NCBI GenBank assembly: GCA_039028335.1
Contig: JBCCIF010000018.1
Location: forward strand, 1 to 42,480
Reading direction: 5' to 3'
Length of the DNA stretch: 42,480 nt
From: JABDKJ01 sp039028335
GTDB taxonomy: Bacteria > Bacteroidota > Bacteroidia > Flavobacteriales_D > JABDKJ01
Part shown: piece after piece, positions 8,950 to 17,180 of the stretch
Numbering within the stretch: position 1 is the first letter of the stretch
How the letters are laid out: each line of letters opens with the position of its first letter
Notes under the pieces: model-generated
What the model was told of the DNA's origin: nothing
The model's input: only the letters and a program-made list of their open reading frames with translations
Database searches by the model: none
Made by a program: the position numbers and the translations under genes

Positions 8950-8990
8950 AGTCCTGCAGTATGCTCCATACCTGCAGGACTATTTATTTC
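8950..8990. terminator. Bidirectional intrinsic terminator between convergent genes
   Basis: AGTCCTGCAG (8950-8959) and CTGCAGGACT (8972-8981) form a perfect 10-bp stem with a 12-nt loop. The + strand continues ATTTATTTC, and the - strand continues CATTTTCTA. It sits between the SDR stop (+) and the stop of the anti-sigma-like gene (-), so it can end both transcripts. Confidence 0.75.
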
Positions 8991-9015
8991 ATCTTATGAA
9001 ATGCAAAGAGTTTTT

Positions 9016-10356
9016 CTAGTATTTGAACTGCAAACGCAAAGCGGGCATATGTGCGATCGATTGACTATTGATATTGCTGAAAGAAAGATTCTCTCTTGAC
9101 TGAATACTTAATCCATAAACCACACTCGCTAATAGCTTATCGTTCAGCTTCAGCCCTATACCAGGAGCAGCACGAAAGCTGAAGAAATTTCCGTAGCGCT
9201 TGTTTTGGTTATCGTAATCAATCAAACTCAGCTCTTCGTTCAAGCCTCTTCCTCTTTGATTAATGAAAAAGGAATAAGACGCTCCAGCGGCCAAACTCAA
9301 TCGCAATCGCGAAATATCTTTGTAAAGTTCAAATTCAACAGGAATGCTTATGAGGCTATGTTTATTAAAATGCCGAACACTTCGAATTTTTCGCGCATCC
9401 ACGAAGTCACCACTCTGATTGTCAATCACCGTGGTATCGCTTATGAATTTCTTTTCAAATCGATCTTGCCAATTGCTGATCTCGGCACCGGCATTCAGGT
9501 TCCAATTTTTTCCATTTTTAATAGTCATGGCAAGTCCGAAACGATAACCGTCATCGGCAAAAATGCTTTGATTCAGTGAGTCTGAGAATGTGGCATCTCC
9601 TTTAAAATTGCTGGACTCGTAAACCGATCCACCGTATAAGCTAAAGGATAAAGGGTCACTGACCGCCAGCAAATTCTGTGATGAAGGCAAGACTGCTAAT
9701 TGAGAAACAGGGCCTTCAATAAAAGCAAATCGCGTATCCAAGAGCGCCAAATCCCCTCTTTCATTCCTAATCTGAGATGAGACAACAGGGTTTCGTGCAA
9801 GGTCTTCTAAGAAGGTACTTCTCTTCGTTTCCTGAAATGGGTTCACCGAAACGCTTGCATTCACCCTACTTTTGAATGGGTCATTCTTTTGCGAATCTTC
9901 TACACTATTGTTTTCCGAAGTTACTTTTGTGCTCTTGGTCTTGGCATTTGGCTTATCTGAATGTTCATCCGAAGTTGTATTTCCCTGTGCTTGAATTTCT
10001 TCTTTTCCATTCAAAGGTAAATGCTCGCGTAGCCCTTCGTTTTTGGAAAGATTATTCACCGGTATAAACTGAGAAGCAAGAAGGACATTGTCTTCTTCAT
10101 TCTCCACAAGATTGAGTGTGTTTTGTACTGTTCTTGGTGTATAGTGTACAGAAGTGGAGTCATTTGGTATAAGGCCAAATAGGCAAACAAAAGGGAGGAG
10201 CATTCCAGAGAGCAACCAAATGAAGGGTGTTCTTCTCCCCTTGCCACTGGATTGAATTCCCGCAGATACAGAAGACCATAATGCTTCTTCATCTACCCCT
10301 TTCGAGCTGGAGTACCCAAACAATCTATTCTTTATTTCTTCTTCAAATCTATTCAT
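9016..10356 (-). CDS. Anti-sigma-factor-like membrane protein with C-terminal outer-membrane-barrel-like domain
   Basis: A 446-aa protein encoded 3 nt after the ECF sigma gene, so probably translationally coupled. Residues 1-43 are a short cytoplasmic segment (MNRFEEEIKNRLFGYSSSKG onward, with an acidic/Trp stretch DEEALWSSV) typical of the N-termini encoded after Bacteroidota ECF sigma genes. A single membrane helix follows at about 44-63, then a low-complexity Ser/Asn/Glu-rich linker (about 65-220). The C-terminal part (about 225-446) alternates amphipathic strands and ends in LRLQFKY, an outer-membrane-barrel-like finish. I infer control of the sigma factor from position and topology; direct sigma binding is not visible. 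Confidence 0.65.
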   Translation of the reverse strand: MNRFEEEIKNRLFGYSSSKGVDEEALWSSVSAGIQSSGKGRRTPFIWLLSGMLLPFVCLFGLIPNDSTSVHYTPRTVQNTLNLVENEEDNVLLASQFIPVNNLSKNEGLREHLPLNGKEEIQAQGNTTSDEHSDKPNAKTKSTKVTSENNSVEDSQKNDPFKSRVNASVSVNPFQETKRSTFLEDLARNPVVSSQIRNERGDLALLDTRFAFIEGPVSQLAVLPSSQNLLAVSDPLSFSLYGGSVYESSNFKGDATFSDSLNQSIFADDGYRFGLAMTIKNGKNWNLNAGAEISNWQDRFEKKFISDTTVIDNQSGDFVDARKIRSVRHFNKHSLISIPVEFELYKDISRLRLSLAAGASYSFFINQRGRGLNEELSLIDYDNQNKRYGNFFSFRAAPGIGLKLNDKLLASVVYGLSIQSRENLSFSNINSQSIAHMPALRLQFKY

Positions 10357-10359
10357 CTT

Positions 10360-10917
10360 TTATCCTATTGAAAATCGATAATCACCTAGCAATGCGTTCA
10401 AACTTTTGGGTTTTTTCTTAATCCATTCTCTCGCTCTGCTGAGTCTCTTTCTGCTCAAGTTTTCTTTAATCTTCAAAATCTTCGCTATCTCTTCATGCGA
10501 ATACCCATCGATTATGTGAAGGTTAAATACTTCGTAATACTTGGCAGGCATTTGTTTCAAAAAGCGAATGAGTTCCTCGTTACTCAGGGCATCGACTACC
10601 TCTGGGTTGAAATCGGGTGAATCCGATTCTTTCAATTCCCTGACGAACCAACTCAGGCTTCTTTTATTGTGTTTGAGGCAGAGGTTGATGACAATTCTGC
10701 TTGCCCAGGAATGAAATTTTCCCTTCTCTGCATCAAATTGGCTTAGGTTTTGAAAGATGCGTATGAATCCTTCTTGAAGAATATCTTGCCTGTGCGAGGT
10801 ATCGTTTAAATATCTCCCGCATAATCCATTCAGATAAGGCAACAACTCTCGGTACAAAGTCTTTTGTGACTCTGCATCCTCTCTTAAACAGCCTTCTATT
10901 ACTTCTTTTCTAAGCAC
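10360..10917 (-). CDS. ECF-type RNA polymerase sigma-70 factor
   Basis: A 185-aa ECF sigma factor. Region 2 covers about residues 20-90 (DILQEGFIRIFQNLSQFD, then the HSWASRIVINLCLKHNKR stretch that recognises and melts the -10 region). Region 4 covers about 120-170, with GYSHEEIAKILKIKENLSRK followed by RLSRARE, matching the family helix-turn-helix. It starts with GTG at 10917; no in-frame ATG fits. The gene follows a hairpin with a T-run (10922-10952) and is coupled to the anti-sigma-like gene by a 3-nt gap. It probably responds to an envelope signal, possibly through the linked lipoprotein. Confidence 0.9.
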   Translation of the reverse strand: MLRKEVIEGCLREDAESQKTLYRELLPYLNGLCGRYLNDTSHRQDILQEGFIRIFQNLSQFDAEKGKFHSWASRIVINLCLKHNKRSLSWFVRELKESDSPDFNPEVVDALSNEELIRFLKQMPAKYYEVFNLHIIDGYSHEEIAKILKIKENLSRKRLSRAREWIKKKPKSLNALLGDYRFSIG

Positions 10918-10921
10918 TCTT

Positions 10922-10952
10922 TAAAAAAGTTCAGCACACAATAACTGTGTGC
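10922..10952 (-). terminator. Attenuator/terminator hairpin between the Cys-repeat lipoprotein and the ECF sigma gene
   Basis: On the - strand GCACACA (10952-10946) and TGTGTGC (10940-10934) form a perfect 7-bp stem with a 5-nt loop (GTTAT), followed after 5 nt by a run of six T (10928-10923). It is placed 22 nt after the lipoprotein stop and just before the sigma start, so it could end most lipoprotein transcripts and lower sigma-factor expression. It could also be an operator. Confidence 0.55.
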
Positions 10953-10974
10953 CAAACTCTCAAATCATTCTCAA

Positions 10975-11826
10975 TTAATCTGCTTCGCAGTAGCAATTTT
11001 CATTTACCGTTCCTGGCTCATCCAGGCTTGTCCAGCATACATCTCCTATTTGAAGGATATATCCATTTGGAAACTCTTGGTCATACCATGAAGCCAAATT
11101 GGATACTTCGTCACAAATAGTAGCTGGGTTATTCTCGATGCAATCACAATCTTGATTGATGATTCCCCAACCGCCTTGACAAGGGTCACCTACATCACCA
11201 CCAAGGCCGGGGCAATCTACACCTCCGCCATTTTGCACATCGCAATCGCAGTTTGCGTCTACCACTCCAGGAATGCCAAACACGTTGACACAGGCATCAC
11301 CTATATCGGCTTGCAGATTTGGACAATCGTAGTCTATCGCAGACCCTTCGCATTCGCAATCTTGATTCACCGTTCCACCAAAAGGAACTGCTGGTGTCTC
11401 ACAAGGGTCACCGAAATTGGCTTGAAGGTTTGGACAATCGAATCCCGTTGAAGATCCTTCGCATTCACAATCTTGATTGACCGTTCCACCAAATGGCACG
11501 GCTGGAGTCTCACATGGATCACCATAATTAGCTTCAATATTTGGGCAATCGTAATCGGCAGGTTCTGCCACACATTCGCAATTTTCACTAACCGTACCCG
11601 CTTGGTCATCGCTATCCCAACATTCGTCTCCTGGATACAATTCATATCCATTGGGAAACTCATCATCGTACCAAGAAGCCAAGTTGCTGACTTCGACACA
11701 CTGCGTTAATGGATTGGGGTCTGTTATAATTTCTTGATCGTCAAAATTCTCTTCTTCACACGAGGTAAAAAGACAGGCTCCAAACACTAAAAGGAGAGCC
11801 ATAGAACCGTTTACTATATTTTTCAT
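10975..11826 (-). CDS. Lipoprotein with six tandem four-cysteine units
   Basis: A 283-aa surface or periplasmic lipoprotein. ATG 11826 is used because the frame upstream offers only a TTG (11844) and the ATG gives a lipoprotein signal with the acylated Cys at 23 (LFTSC). The mature protein is six units of exactly four cysteines, C-x(10-25)-C-x(10-14)-C-x-C, at about 43-91, 92-128, 129-165, 166-202, 203-237 and 238-283. Units 2-5 read DCPNxxAxxGDPC...NQDCEC; units 1 and 6 are a different, longer type sharing EVSNLASWYD, so the protein is symmetrical. Related Cys repeats occur in Bacteroidota secreted proteins. Function is unknown; a disulphide-stabilised sensor or binding surface is plausible, being upstream of an ECF sigma gene. 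Confidence 0.8.
   Translation of the reverse strand: MKNIVNGSMALLLVFGACLFTSCEEENFDDQEIITDPNPLTQCVEVSNLASWYDDEFPNGYELYPGDECWDSDDQAGTVSENCECVAEPADYDCPNIEANYGDPCETPAVPFGGTVNQDCECEGSSTGFDCPNLQANFGDPCETPAVPFGGTVNQDCECEGSAIDYDCPNLQADIGDACVNVFGIPGVVDANCDCDVQNGGGVDCPGLGGDVGDPCQGGWGIINQDCDCIENNPATICDEVSNLASWYDQEFPNGYILQIGDVCWTSLDEPGTVNENCYCEAD
11221..11553 (-). repeat. Three 111-bp tandem repeats inside the Cys-repeat lipoprotein gene
   Basis: Residues 92-202 are encoded by three 111-bp units (11553-11443, 11442-11332, 11331-11221). The first two are close copies at DNA and protein level; both encode GDPCETPAVPFGGTVNQDCE. The third has diverged. The flanking units are shorter or longer. Confidence 0.75.
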
Positions 11827-12127
11827 TTCTCTATTCTTATTCAATTAAAAATTTGATAAAATTTGCAGCACTACACCTGTATTATCTTAGTGAATACAAT
11901 TCTGTGACAGGGAATCCGAAATTTATTTCTGCAGACTATTGAAGTTTTGAATGAACGGAGCTATAAACCATTGACTGAATGGGATTTAGGAATTTATTCT
12001 CGCTTTGAACTATTTAGAGAATCGCGTGTCAATTCAGATAAGTTCATTCGAATTCCTCGAAAAGAAATGCTACATTCAACAGCATAAACACACATTCAAA
12101 ACACTAAAACATTTAAATCGAATCACC
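11827..12127. other. Divergent intergenic region (about 300 nt) between the lipoprotein and subtilisin genes
   Basis: This region must hold promoters for both directions. On the + strand TCGCTTTG (12000-12007) is a one-mismatch -7 candidate about 120 nt before the subtilisin ATG, but its nearest upstream TTG (11971-11973) is 26 nt away, which is long. I find no convincing box for the lipoprotein, no RNA gene and no strong hairpin. Confidence 0.4.
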
Positions 12128-13777
12128 ATGAAACGCACACTGCTATTTGTCTTTTTACTCTCTTTATGGGGAACTATTTTCACACAAGAAACAGGTTCAT
12201 TTGCCAAAGACCAATTGATCCTTAAGTTCAAAGATGTTTCTCTCATTAATCAAGCCGAACCCACAGAAACTGGGAATTTTGGGATAAGCACTTTAGATGA
12301 AATAAATGCACTTTTTGGCGTTGAAGAAATCGCGTTGACCGGGCATAAAAAAATGAGAAATAGCTATTTGATCAATTTTACAGAGGATCAAGACATTCTG
12401 AATTTGGTGAAGGTTTATGAAAACACCCACTTATTTGAATATGTAGAACCGAATTTCATCGGAAATGGAGGAGGCATGGAAGGGTTTTTACCAATCGTTC
12501 CTGATGACACTCATTTTTCTCGTCAATGGGGATTGTACAATGACGGAACATTTAGCCTTTCGAATGCCACAGAAGATGCTGATATCGACATGGAATTGGC
12601 ATGGGACATTGAACAGGGTAATGAAGACATTATCATAGCTGTTTTGGATGCGGGGTTGAAATTGGATCATCCAGATATAATTAATCGGCTTTGGAATAAC
12701 CCCAATGAAAGCGACAATAATTCTGATGACGATAACAATGGTTATGCAGATGATTTGCAGGGATGGGATTTCGCGAATGACGATAGTGACCCAACGGATG
12801 ATCATGGACATGGCACCAATGTGACTGGAATCATTGGCTGTGATGCGAACAATGAATTGGGTTATGCAGGAGTGGATTGGCATGCACAAATCATGACGTG
12901 TAAAATCCTCGATGCCAATAACTCAGGATTTTACTCTTGGTGGACCGAAGCCATCTATTATGCTGTCGATAATGGTGCTTCTGTAATGAATATGTCGGTA
13001 GGAGGATCTTCTTTTTCAGCGAGCATGGAAGAAGCCGTTGATTATGCTTATGACAATGGAGTTACCATTGTGGCTTGCATGATGAATGAAGATGCGATTC
13101 AGACATTTTATCCTGCAGGATATGAAAATACGATAGCAGTGGGCTCAACCAATCCAGATGATGAACGCACATCACCCTTTTTCTGGAGTTCTTCAAGCGG
13201 CAGTAATTATGGCAATCATATTGATGTCGTTGCGCCTGGGCATTATATCTACGGAATTAGCTTTAATTCAAATACCAATTACAATTCCTATTGGGGTGGC
13301 ACTTCGCAGGCGACACCTCTTGTAACTGGACTTTGTGGATTGCTTTTGGCTCAAGATCCAAGTCGAAGTCCGGATGATTTGAGAAATATTATTCGGAATA
13401 CGGCTGAAGACCAGGTAGGTGACACGGCAGAAGATATTCAAGGATTCGATATTTATTACGGTTATGGTCGTGTCAATGCGCATCAGGCTTTGCTGGACAA
13501 TCCAACCAACTTAGACGAAATCAATGCCTCATCCGAAGCTCTTTTGATTTTCCCCAATCCGGCCCGTGAAATCGTTCGCATAAAAACTACGCATGAAATG
13601 CAGGCGATTCACTTATTGAATATGATGGGTGAGTTGGTGCTTGTGCGCTCCAATGCCAATGAAAATGAGCTCGTGAATTTAGATCTCTCAGGCTTGTCAT
13701 CAGGAGTTTATTTGTTGAATGCTCTAAACTCAAATGGGCAAATCATTAGCACTCAGAAATTGACCCTAGAAAGGTGA
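12128..13777 (+). CDS. S8 subtilisin-like protease secreted by T9SS
   Basis: A 549-aa protease. The frame is open from 12005, but ATG 12128 starts a normal signal peptide (MKRTLLFVFLLSLWGTIFTQ). Residues about 25-110 are a propeptide, ending EYVEPNF. The catalytic triad is Asp174 (IAVLDAG), His228 (DHGHGT) and Ser393 (GGTSQATP); Asn320 is the likely oxyanion Asn. An Asp/Asn-rich loop at 190-225 may bind calcium. Residues about 473-549 are a type A T9SS sorting domain (IFPNPAREIVRIK ... LSSGVYLLN), so the enzyme is exported across the outer membrane. It probably digests extracellular protein or matures other surface proteins. Confidence 0.93.
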   Translation: MKRTLLFVFLLSLWGTIFTQETGSFAKDQLILKFKDVSLINQAEPTETGNFGISTLDEINALFGVEEIALTGHKKMRNSYLINFTEDQDILNLVKVYENTHLFEYVEPNFIGNGGGMEGFLPIVPDDTHFSRQWGLYNDGTFSLSNATEDADIDMELAWDIEQGNEDIIIAVLDAGLKLDHPDIINRLWNNPNESDNNSDDDNNGYADDLQGWDFANDDSDPTDDHGHGTNVTGIIGCDANNELGYAGVDWHAQIMTCKILDANNSGFYSWWTEAIYYAVDNGASVMNMSVGGSSFSASMEEAVDYAYDNGVTIVACMMNEDAIQTFYPAGYENTIAVGSTNPDDERTSPFFWSSSSGSNYGNHIDVVAPGHYIYGISFNSNTNYNSYWGGTSQATPLVTGLCGLLLAQDPSRSPDDLRNIIRNTAEDQVGDTAEDIQGFDIYYGYGRVNAHQALLDNPTNLDEINASSEALLIFPNPAREIVRIKTTHEMQAIHLLNMMGELVLVRSNANENELVNLDLSGLSSGVYLLNALNSNGQIISTQKLTLER

Positions 13778-13850
13778 ATAATCTGAGTTTATTGATGACG
13801 AATAAATCTCTGCTATTACAATGTTATTTGCTTAATAGAAGGATTGTTCA

Positions 13851-14816
13851 ATGAGACTCAATTTAGTGTGCATTGTGATTGTGTTTATGCTAAGTTGCAA
13901 TTCTTCCGAAAGTGTTGAAAAAACTCTTCTTGATGAAAGCACATTGTCCATGTCTTTTGAAGATCAAATGGAATTCATCGAGAACCCATCAGTTGCTTCT
14001 CAACTCCATGGAATAAGGAAAAATGGCATTCGGAAATGCAAAATCTCTAAATGGGAACGCAACCTGAATAATGAATCCTTAGAATTGCAAGGAGATTATA
14101 TTATTTCCTACTATAACAAATTGGGATGTATTGACTCCATCATCAATCCGTCATATGATGTAGTAAAAATCTCTCACCTCTATGATGAACATAATCGTTT
14201 AAGAAAAAGATCAAAAGAAAAAGCTAAGTGGCCTTTAATTACACGGCCTGATTCTTCAGCTACGATTGAATCCATTTTTCATTATGATAGTCTATGGCAG
14301 GTACAAAAAGAATCTATTCAAGGCCATGAGGCTATGGAAAGTTTTGATGTTAATTATTCTTGGTCTGGTAAGCAACTTAACACCATTGACATCATCAATT
14401 CTGCTCAAGATGAACACTTGACCTATCAATTTGAATATAAAAATGGACGCTTGACAAAAAGACATCTGATATCAAAAAAAGATGATCAGTTTGATAAAAC
14501 GAATGAATTCATTTACAAAAATGACAAGCTCATTGAAATCACCAATACGTGGATTTTGGCACATGATCTTGCAGAGCAAGATGAATCTTATAACTCCTCC
14601 AATATCAACTTTTCCGACTTAATGAATACAAAATTTGAATACGATGAACGAGATCGCTTGATACGAAAACAAAGGGTGACCGGAATGTGGCCTGGCGAAT
14701 CATTTTGGGTGACAACATATCGTTATTTTGAAAACGGTCTTCTTCGTGAGAAAGAATTGAACAATTCATCAGCTCAAGGAGATATTAAGATTATTTATAA
14801 ATATGAGTACGATTGA
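13851..14816 (+). CDS. Lipoprotein with YD-repeat-like strands
   Basis: A 321-aa lipoprotein; the lipobox is FMLSC with Cys 16. The mature part repeats a YD/RHS-like pattern of Y-D/K/N-x-x-x-x-L-x-x-x: YDEHNRLRKR, FEYKNGRLTKR, FIYKNDKLIEI, FEYDERDRLIRK and YRYFENGLLREKE. These form beta-hairpins that in larger proteins build the RHS shell; here the protein is short and carries no toxin domain. It is 6 nt upstream of the longest reading frame of the VWA gene (46 nt before its chosen ATG), so the two are probably one operon. The role is unknown. Confidence 0.7.
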   Translation: MRLNLVCIVIVFMLSCNSSESVEKTLLDESTLSMSFEDQMEFIENPSVASQLHGIRKNGIRKCKISKWERNLNNESLELQGDYIISYYNKLGCIDSIINPSYDVVKISHLYDEHNRLRKRSKEKAKWPLITRPDSSATIESIFHYDSLWQVQKESIQGHEAMESFDVNYSWSGKQLNTIDIINSAQDEHLTYQFEYKNGRLTKRHLISKKDDQFDKTNEFIYKNDKLIEITNTWILAHDLAEQDESYNSSNINFSDLMNTKFEYDERDRLIRKQRVTGMWPGESFWVTTYRYFENGLLREKELNNSSAQGDIKIIYKYEYD

Positions 14817-14861
14817 AAATACATGAGCTTTCAAGTTAGCGATAGCATTAAGTATAAAACC

Positions 14862-16250
14862 ATGAGAAGGTGTTTCATATTTTTGAGCATTCTTTCGGCT
14901 TTAGCTTCTTACGGCCAAGTTGTTGAGACCATTCCCACAGAAATTTCGGCCGAGAATGTATTTGAGCTATCTATCATTGCTGTTTATCCCGACTCGTTCC
15001 CTAATGTCTCAGTTGTTTTTCAAGCCAAAAATGAATTTGGAAAACCACTTTGGCAGTTGACTAAATCTGAAATTCGTGTCAGAGAAAATTATCGCGACTG
15101 TCCCGTTCATGGTCTCAAGAATATATCTGAAGACAAAGCAGTCAATATCGGTTTAGTATTTGATCATTCAGGATCAATGGTGGATAATCCCGCACAAATG
15201 CCCGATTCTATTCCATCCTATCAAGATCAGTATTTCTCAGGAGCAGCAATGCCGGATGCATTTACCATGGCGCTGGATTATGCAAAGGAAGGAGTTTATG
15301 GATTTCTTGATGAAATCAAAGAGAGTAAAGACTCAATTCTTTTTGTCGGATTCTCAAGTGAGGTTGATCAGGTCTACCCTTTGAGCACAGAGATTGCAAA
15401 AATAAAGTCTTTTGTAAGTCGCGTTTCACCGGCAGGCAGTACTTCATTCTACGATGCTTTGTATGAAAGCATTGATAAACTTTCTAATTGCAAAAACAAA
15501 TCTGTGATCGTTGCTTTGACGGATGGTCTCGACAACGCTTCTGAACATACGTACAATGAAGTGATAGAAATAGCCAATTTCAAAGGTATTAGCATTTATA
15601 CCATAGGACTTGGAAGAGCAGATAAATGGCGTCTTGAGCATATTGCTAAAGAAACAGATGGCTTCTATTATTATACCAATGAAGCAGAAAAGTTGAAAGA
15701 AATTTATTTAAACATTAAGGAACAGATTAAATCTGTATATCAAGTTGATTATAGCTCAATCAATGATGACTTTCGGGATGAGGATCGACTTATCCGTTTT
15801 GCCTTTGCCAATGACACACTTACGTTTTCTGATCATTCGAGTATCTATTCGCTACCAGAAGAAAGTATTCGCTATTTAAGAGCACAGGAAGCATTACGTA
15901 TAAAGAACAGACGCAAGAATTTGACGATTGGTGGACTAGGATTATTGCTTTTTGGTATAGCTGGATTTGCCATATACAAAAGAAGAAAAAGGAAATCCGT
16001 ATTGCACCTCAGTGCATATCCCAATCCATTTCGAGAAGAACTCACATTCAGTTATTCCATTCCAAAAGAATTCACAAATGTGCAATTGATCGTACACAAC
16101 TCTTCGGGAAAAATGGTATTTTCAAAAAAAATTGAGGAGGGAATAAAAAACGAAAACGTAGTACTCAGGGATTTAATTTCTGGAATTTACTATGCCCATT
16201 TGAAAGGGAGCACGGTCGTTTCGAAAACCACCAAGATTATTAAACAATAA
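14862..16250 (+). CDS. VWA-domain protein with membrane helix and T9SS-like C-terminal domain
   Basis: A 462-aa exported protein; the frame is open from 14823, but ATG 14862 starts the signal peptide (MRRCFIFLSILSALASYGQ). Residues about 92-290 are a von Willebrand factor A domain with the MIDAS sequence DHSGS (101-105) and ALTDGLDN, so it likely binds a divalent cation and a protein partner. A membrane helix lies at about 353-372, followed directly by KRRKRK. Residues about 385-462 resemble a T9SS sorting domain (AYPNPFREELTFSY ... LISGIYYAHL). By the positive-inside rule the tail would be cytoplasmic, which conflicts with T9SS export. Confidence 0.8.
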   Translation: MRRCFIFLSILSALASYGQVVETIPTEISAENVFELSIIAVYPDSFPNVSVVFQAKNEFGKPLWQLTKSEIRVRENYRDCPVHGLKNISEDKAVNIGLVFDHSGSMVDNPAQMPDSIPSYQDQYFSGAAMPDAFTMALDYAKEGVYGFLDEIKESKDSILFVGFSSEVDQVYPLSTEIAKIKSFVSRVSPAGSTSFYDALYESIDKLSNCKNKSVIVALTDGLDNASEHTYNEVIEIANFKGISIYTIGLGRADKWRLEHIAKETDGFYYYTNEAEKLKEIYLNIKEQIKSVYQVDYSSINDDFRDEDRLIRFAFANDTLTFSDHSSIYSLPEESIRYLRAQEALRIKNRRKNLTIGGLGLLLFGIAGFAIYKRRKRKSVLHLSAYPNPFREELTFSYSIPKEFTNVQLIVHNSSGKMVFSKKIEEGIKNENVVLRDLISGIYYAHLKGSTVVSKTTKIIKQ

Positions 16251-16310
16251 GTGAATGAGGCATTTGTATTAGTGCTTATTTACATTTCCTAATCTAAAAA
16301 AATTGAATTC

Positions 16311-17093
16311 ATGAAAAGTATAATTTACGTGTTACTCGCAATGTGTCTGATTGCCTGCTCAGAAAATAAAATGGAGAAAAAGGGATTTCAGGTCAATGAA
16401 ATAAGCGAAGATGAAAGCGGAAATAAAATTGTGGGACTGCCCATTGGCGATCTCAATTTTGAAACCCGTCCGAGGAATGTGCTCAAGACCTTCGATGACA
16501 ATCATCGATTGAGTCCGGTATATAAAGTCAATTACGATAAAAAAACCAATAAACCTTTTACTGGATCGAATGCCTTTCATACGAATTGGTATAGAGACCT
16601 TAAAGAGGGCAATAATTGGAACGGCAATTTCATGCCGGGATTCAGAGCGATGTACGGCTACAATTTCATTAATATTTCACATTTCAATCATGAAACAAAA
16701 AGTGAGAATCGATTTTTTAACCGACCAGTATTGATCAAAACCCTCTATTATCCAGCCAATTCGAAAGACACCTTGAATTTCAATCCTGTCAAACGCGATT
16801 ATTATATGGTTTCGGTCTATGATGAAGACTCGAATGGTGACGGCTTCATCAATACCAAAGACCTGAGAAGATTCTATCACTTCGATATCAACGGTAAAAA
16901 TCAAACGCGCTTGATTCCCGAAGAATATTCAGTGATGAACTCGGAATATGACGCTGCGAATGACTTCATGTATGTCTTTGCCAAGCTCGATGAGAATCAA
17001 AATGGACAAATGGAATCCGAAGAACCTACCTCCATTTTTTGGATTGATTTATCCGATCCTTCGCAGCTTGGGCTGCAATATGAGACGAAATAA
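16311..17093 (+). CDS. Lipoprotein with two EF-hand-like calcium loops
   Basis: A 260-aa lipoprotein; the lipobox is LIAC with acylated Cys 16. The body has no recognised enzyme domain. Two canonical 12-residue EF-hand loops are present: DSNGDGFINTKD (173-184) and DENQNGQMESEE (227-238), each with acidic or Asn residues at 1, 3, 5 and an acidic residue at 12, so calcium binding is likely. The gene lies 60 nt after the VWA gene on the same strand and may be part of the same unit. Confidence 0.7.
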   Translation: MKSIIYVLLAMCLIACSENKMEKKGFQVNEISEDESGNKIVGLPIGDLNFETRPRNVLKTFDDNHRLSPVYKVNYDKKTNKPFTGSNAFHTNWYRDLKEGNNWNGNFMPGFRAMYGYNFINISHFNHETKSENRFFNRPVLIKTLYYPANSKDTLNFNPVKRDYYMVSVYDEDSNGDGFINTKDLRRFYHFDINGKNQTRLIPEEYSVMNSEYDAANDFMYVFAKLDENQNGQMESEEPTSIFWIDLSDPSQLGLQYETK

Positions 17094-17180
17094 ATCCTAT
17101 TTTAAGCTTATCAGCTGAATAAATCCTTAATGTAAAAGAACCCTAGGGTATATTCAAGTGGTCACCAACGAAGGCTAAAA

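Noticed and set aside
11971..12007. -33/-7 candidate before the subtilisin gene
   Set aside because: The -7 box has a mismatch and the spacing to the TTG is 26 nt, outside the usual 17-23.
16264..16288. TTG and TACATTTC pair before the EF-hand lipoprotein gene
   Set aside because: Spacing is only 14 nt and the -7 has a mismatch; reported nowhere as a promoter.
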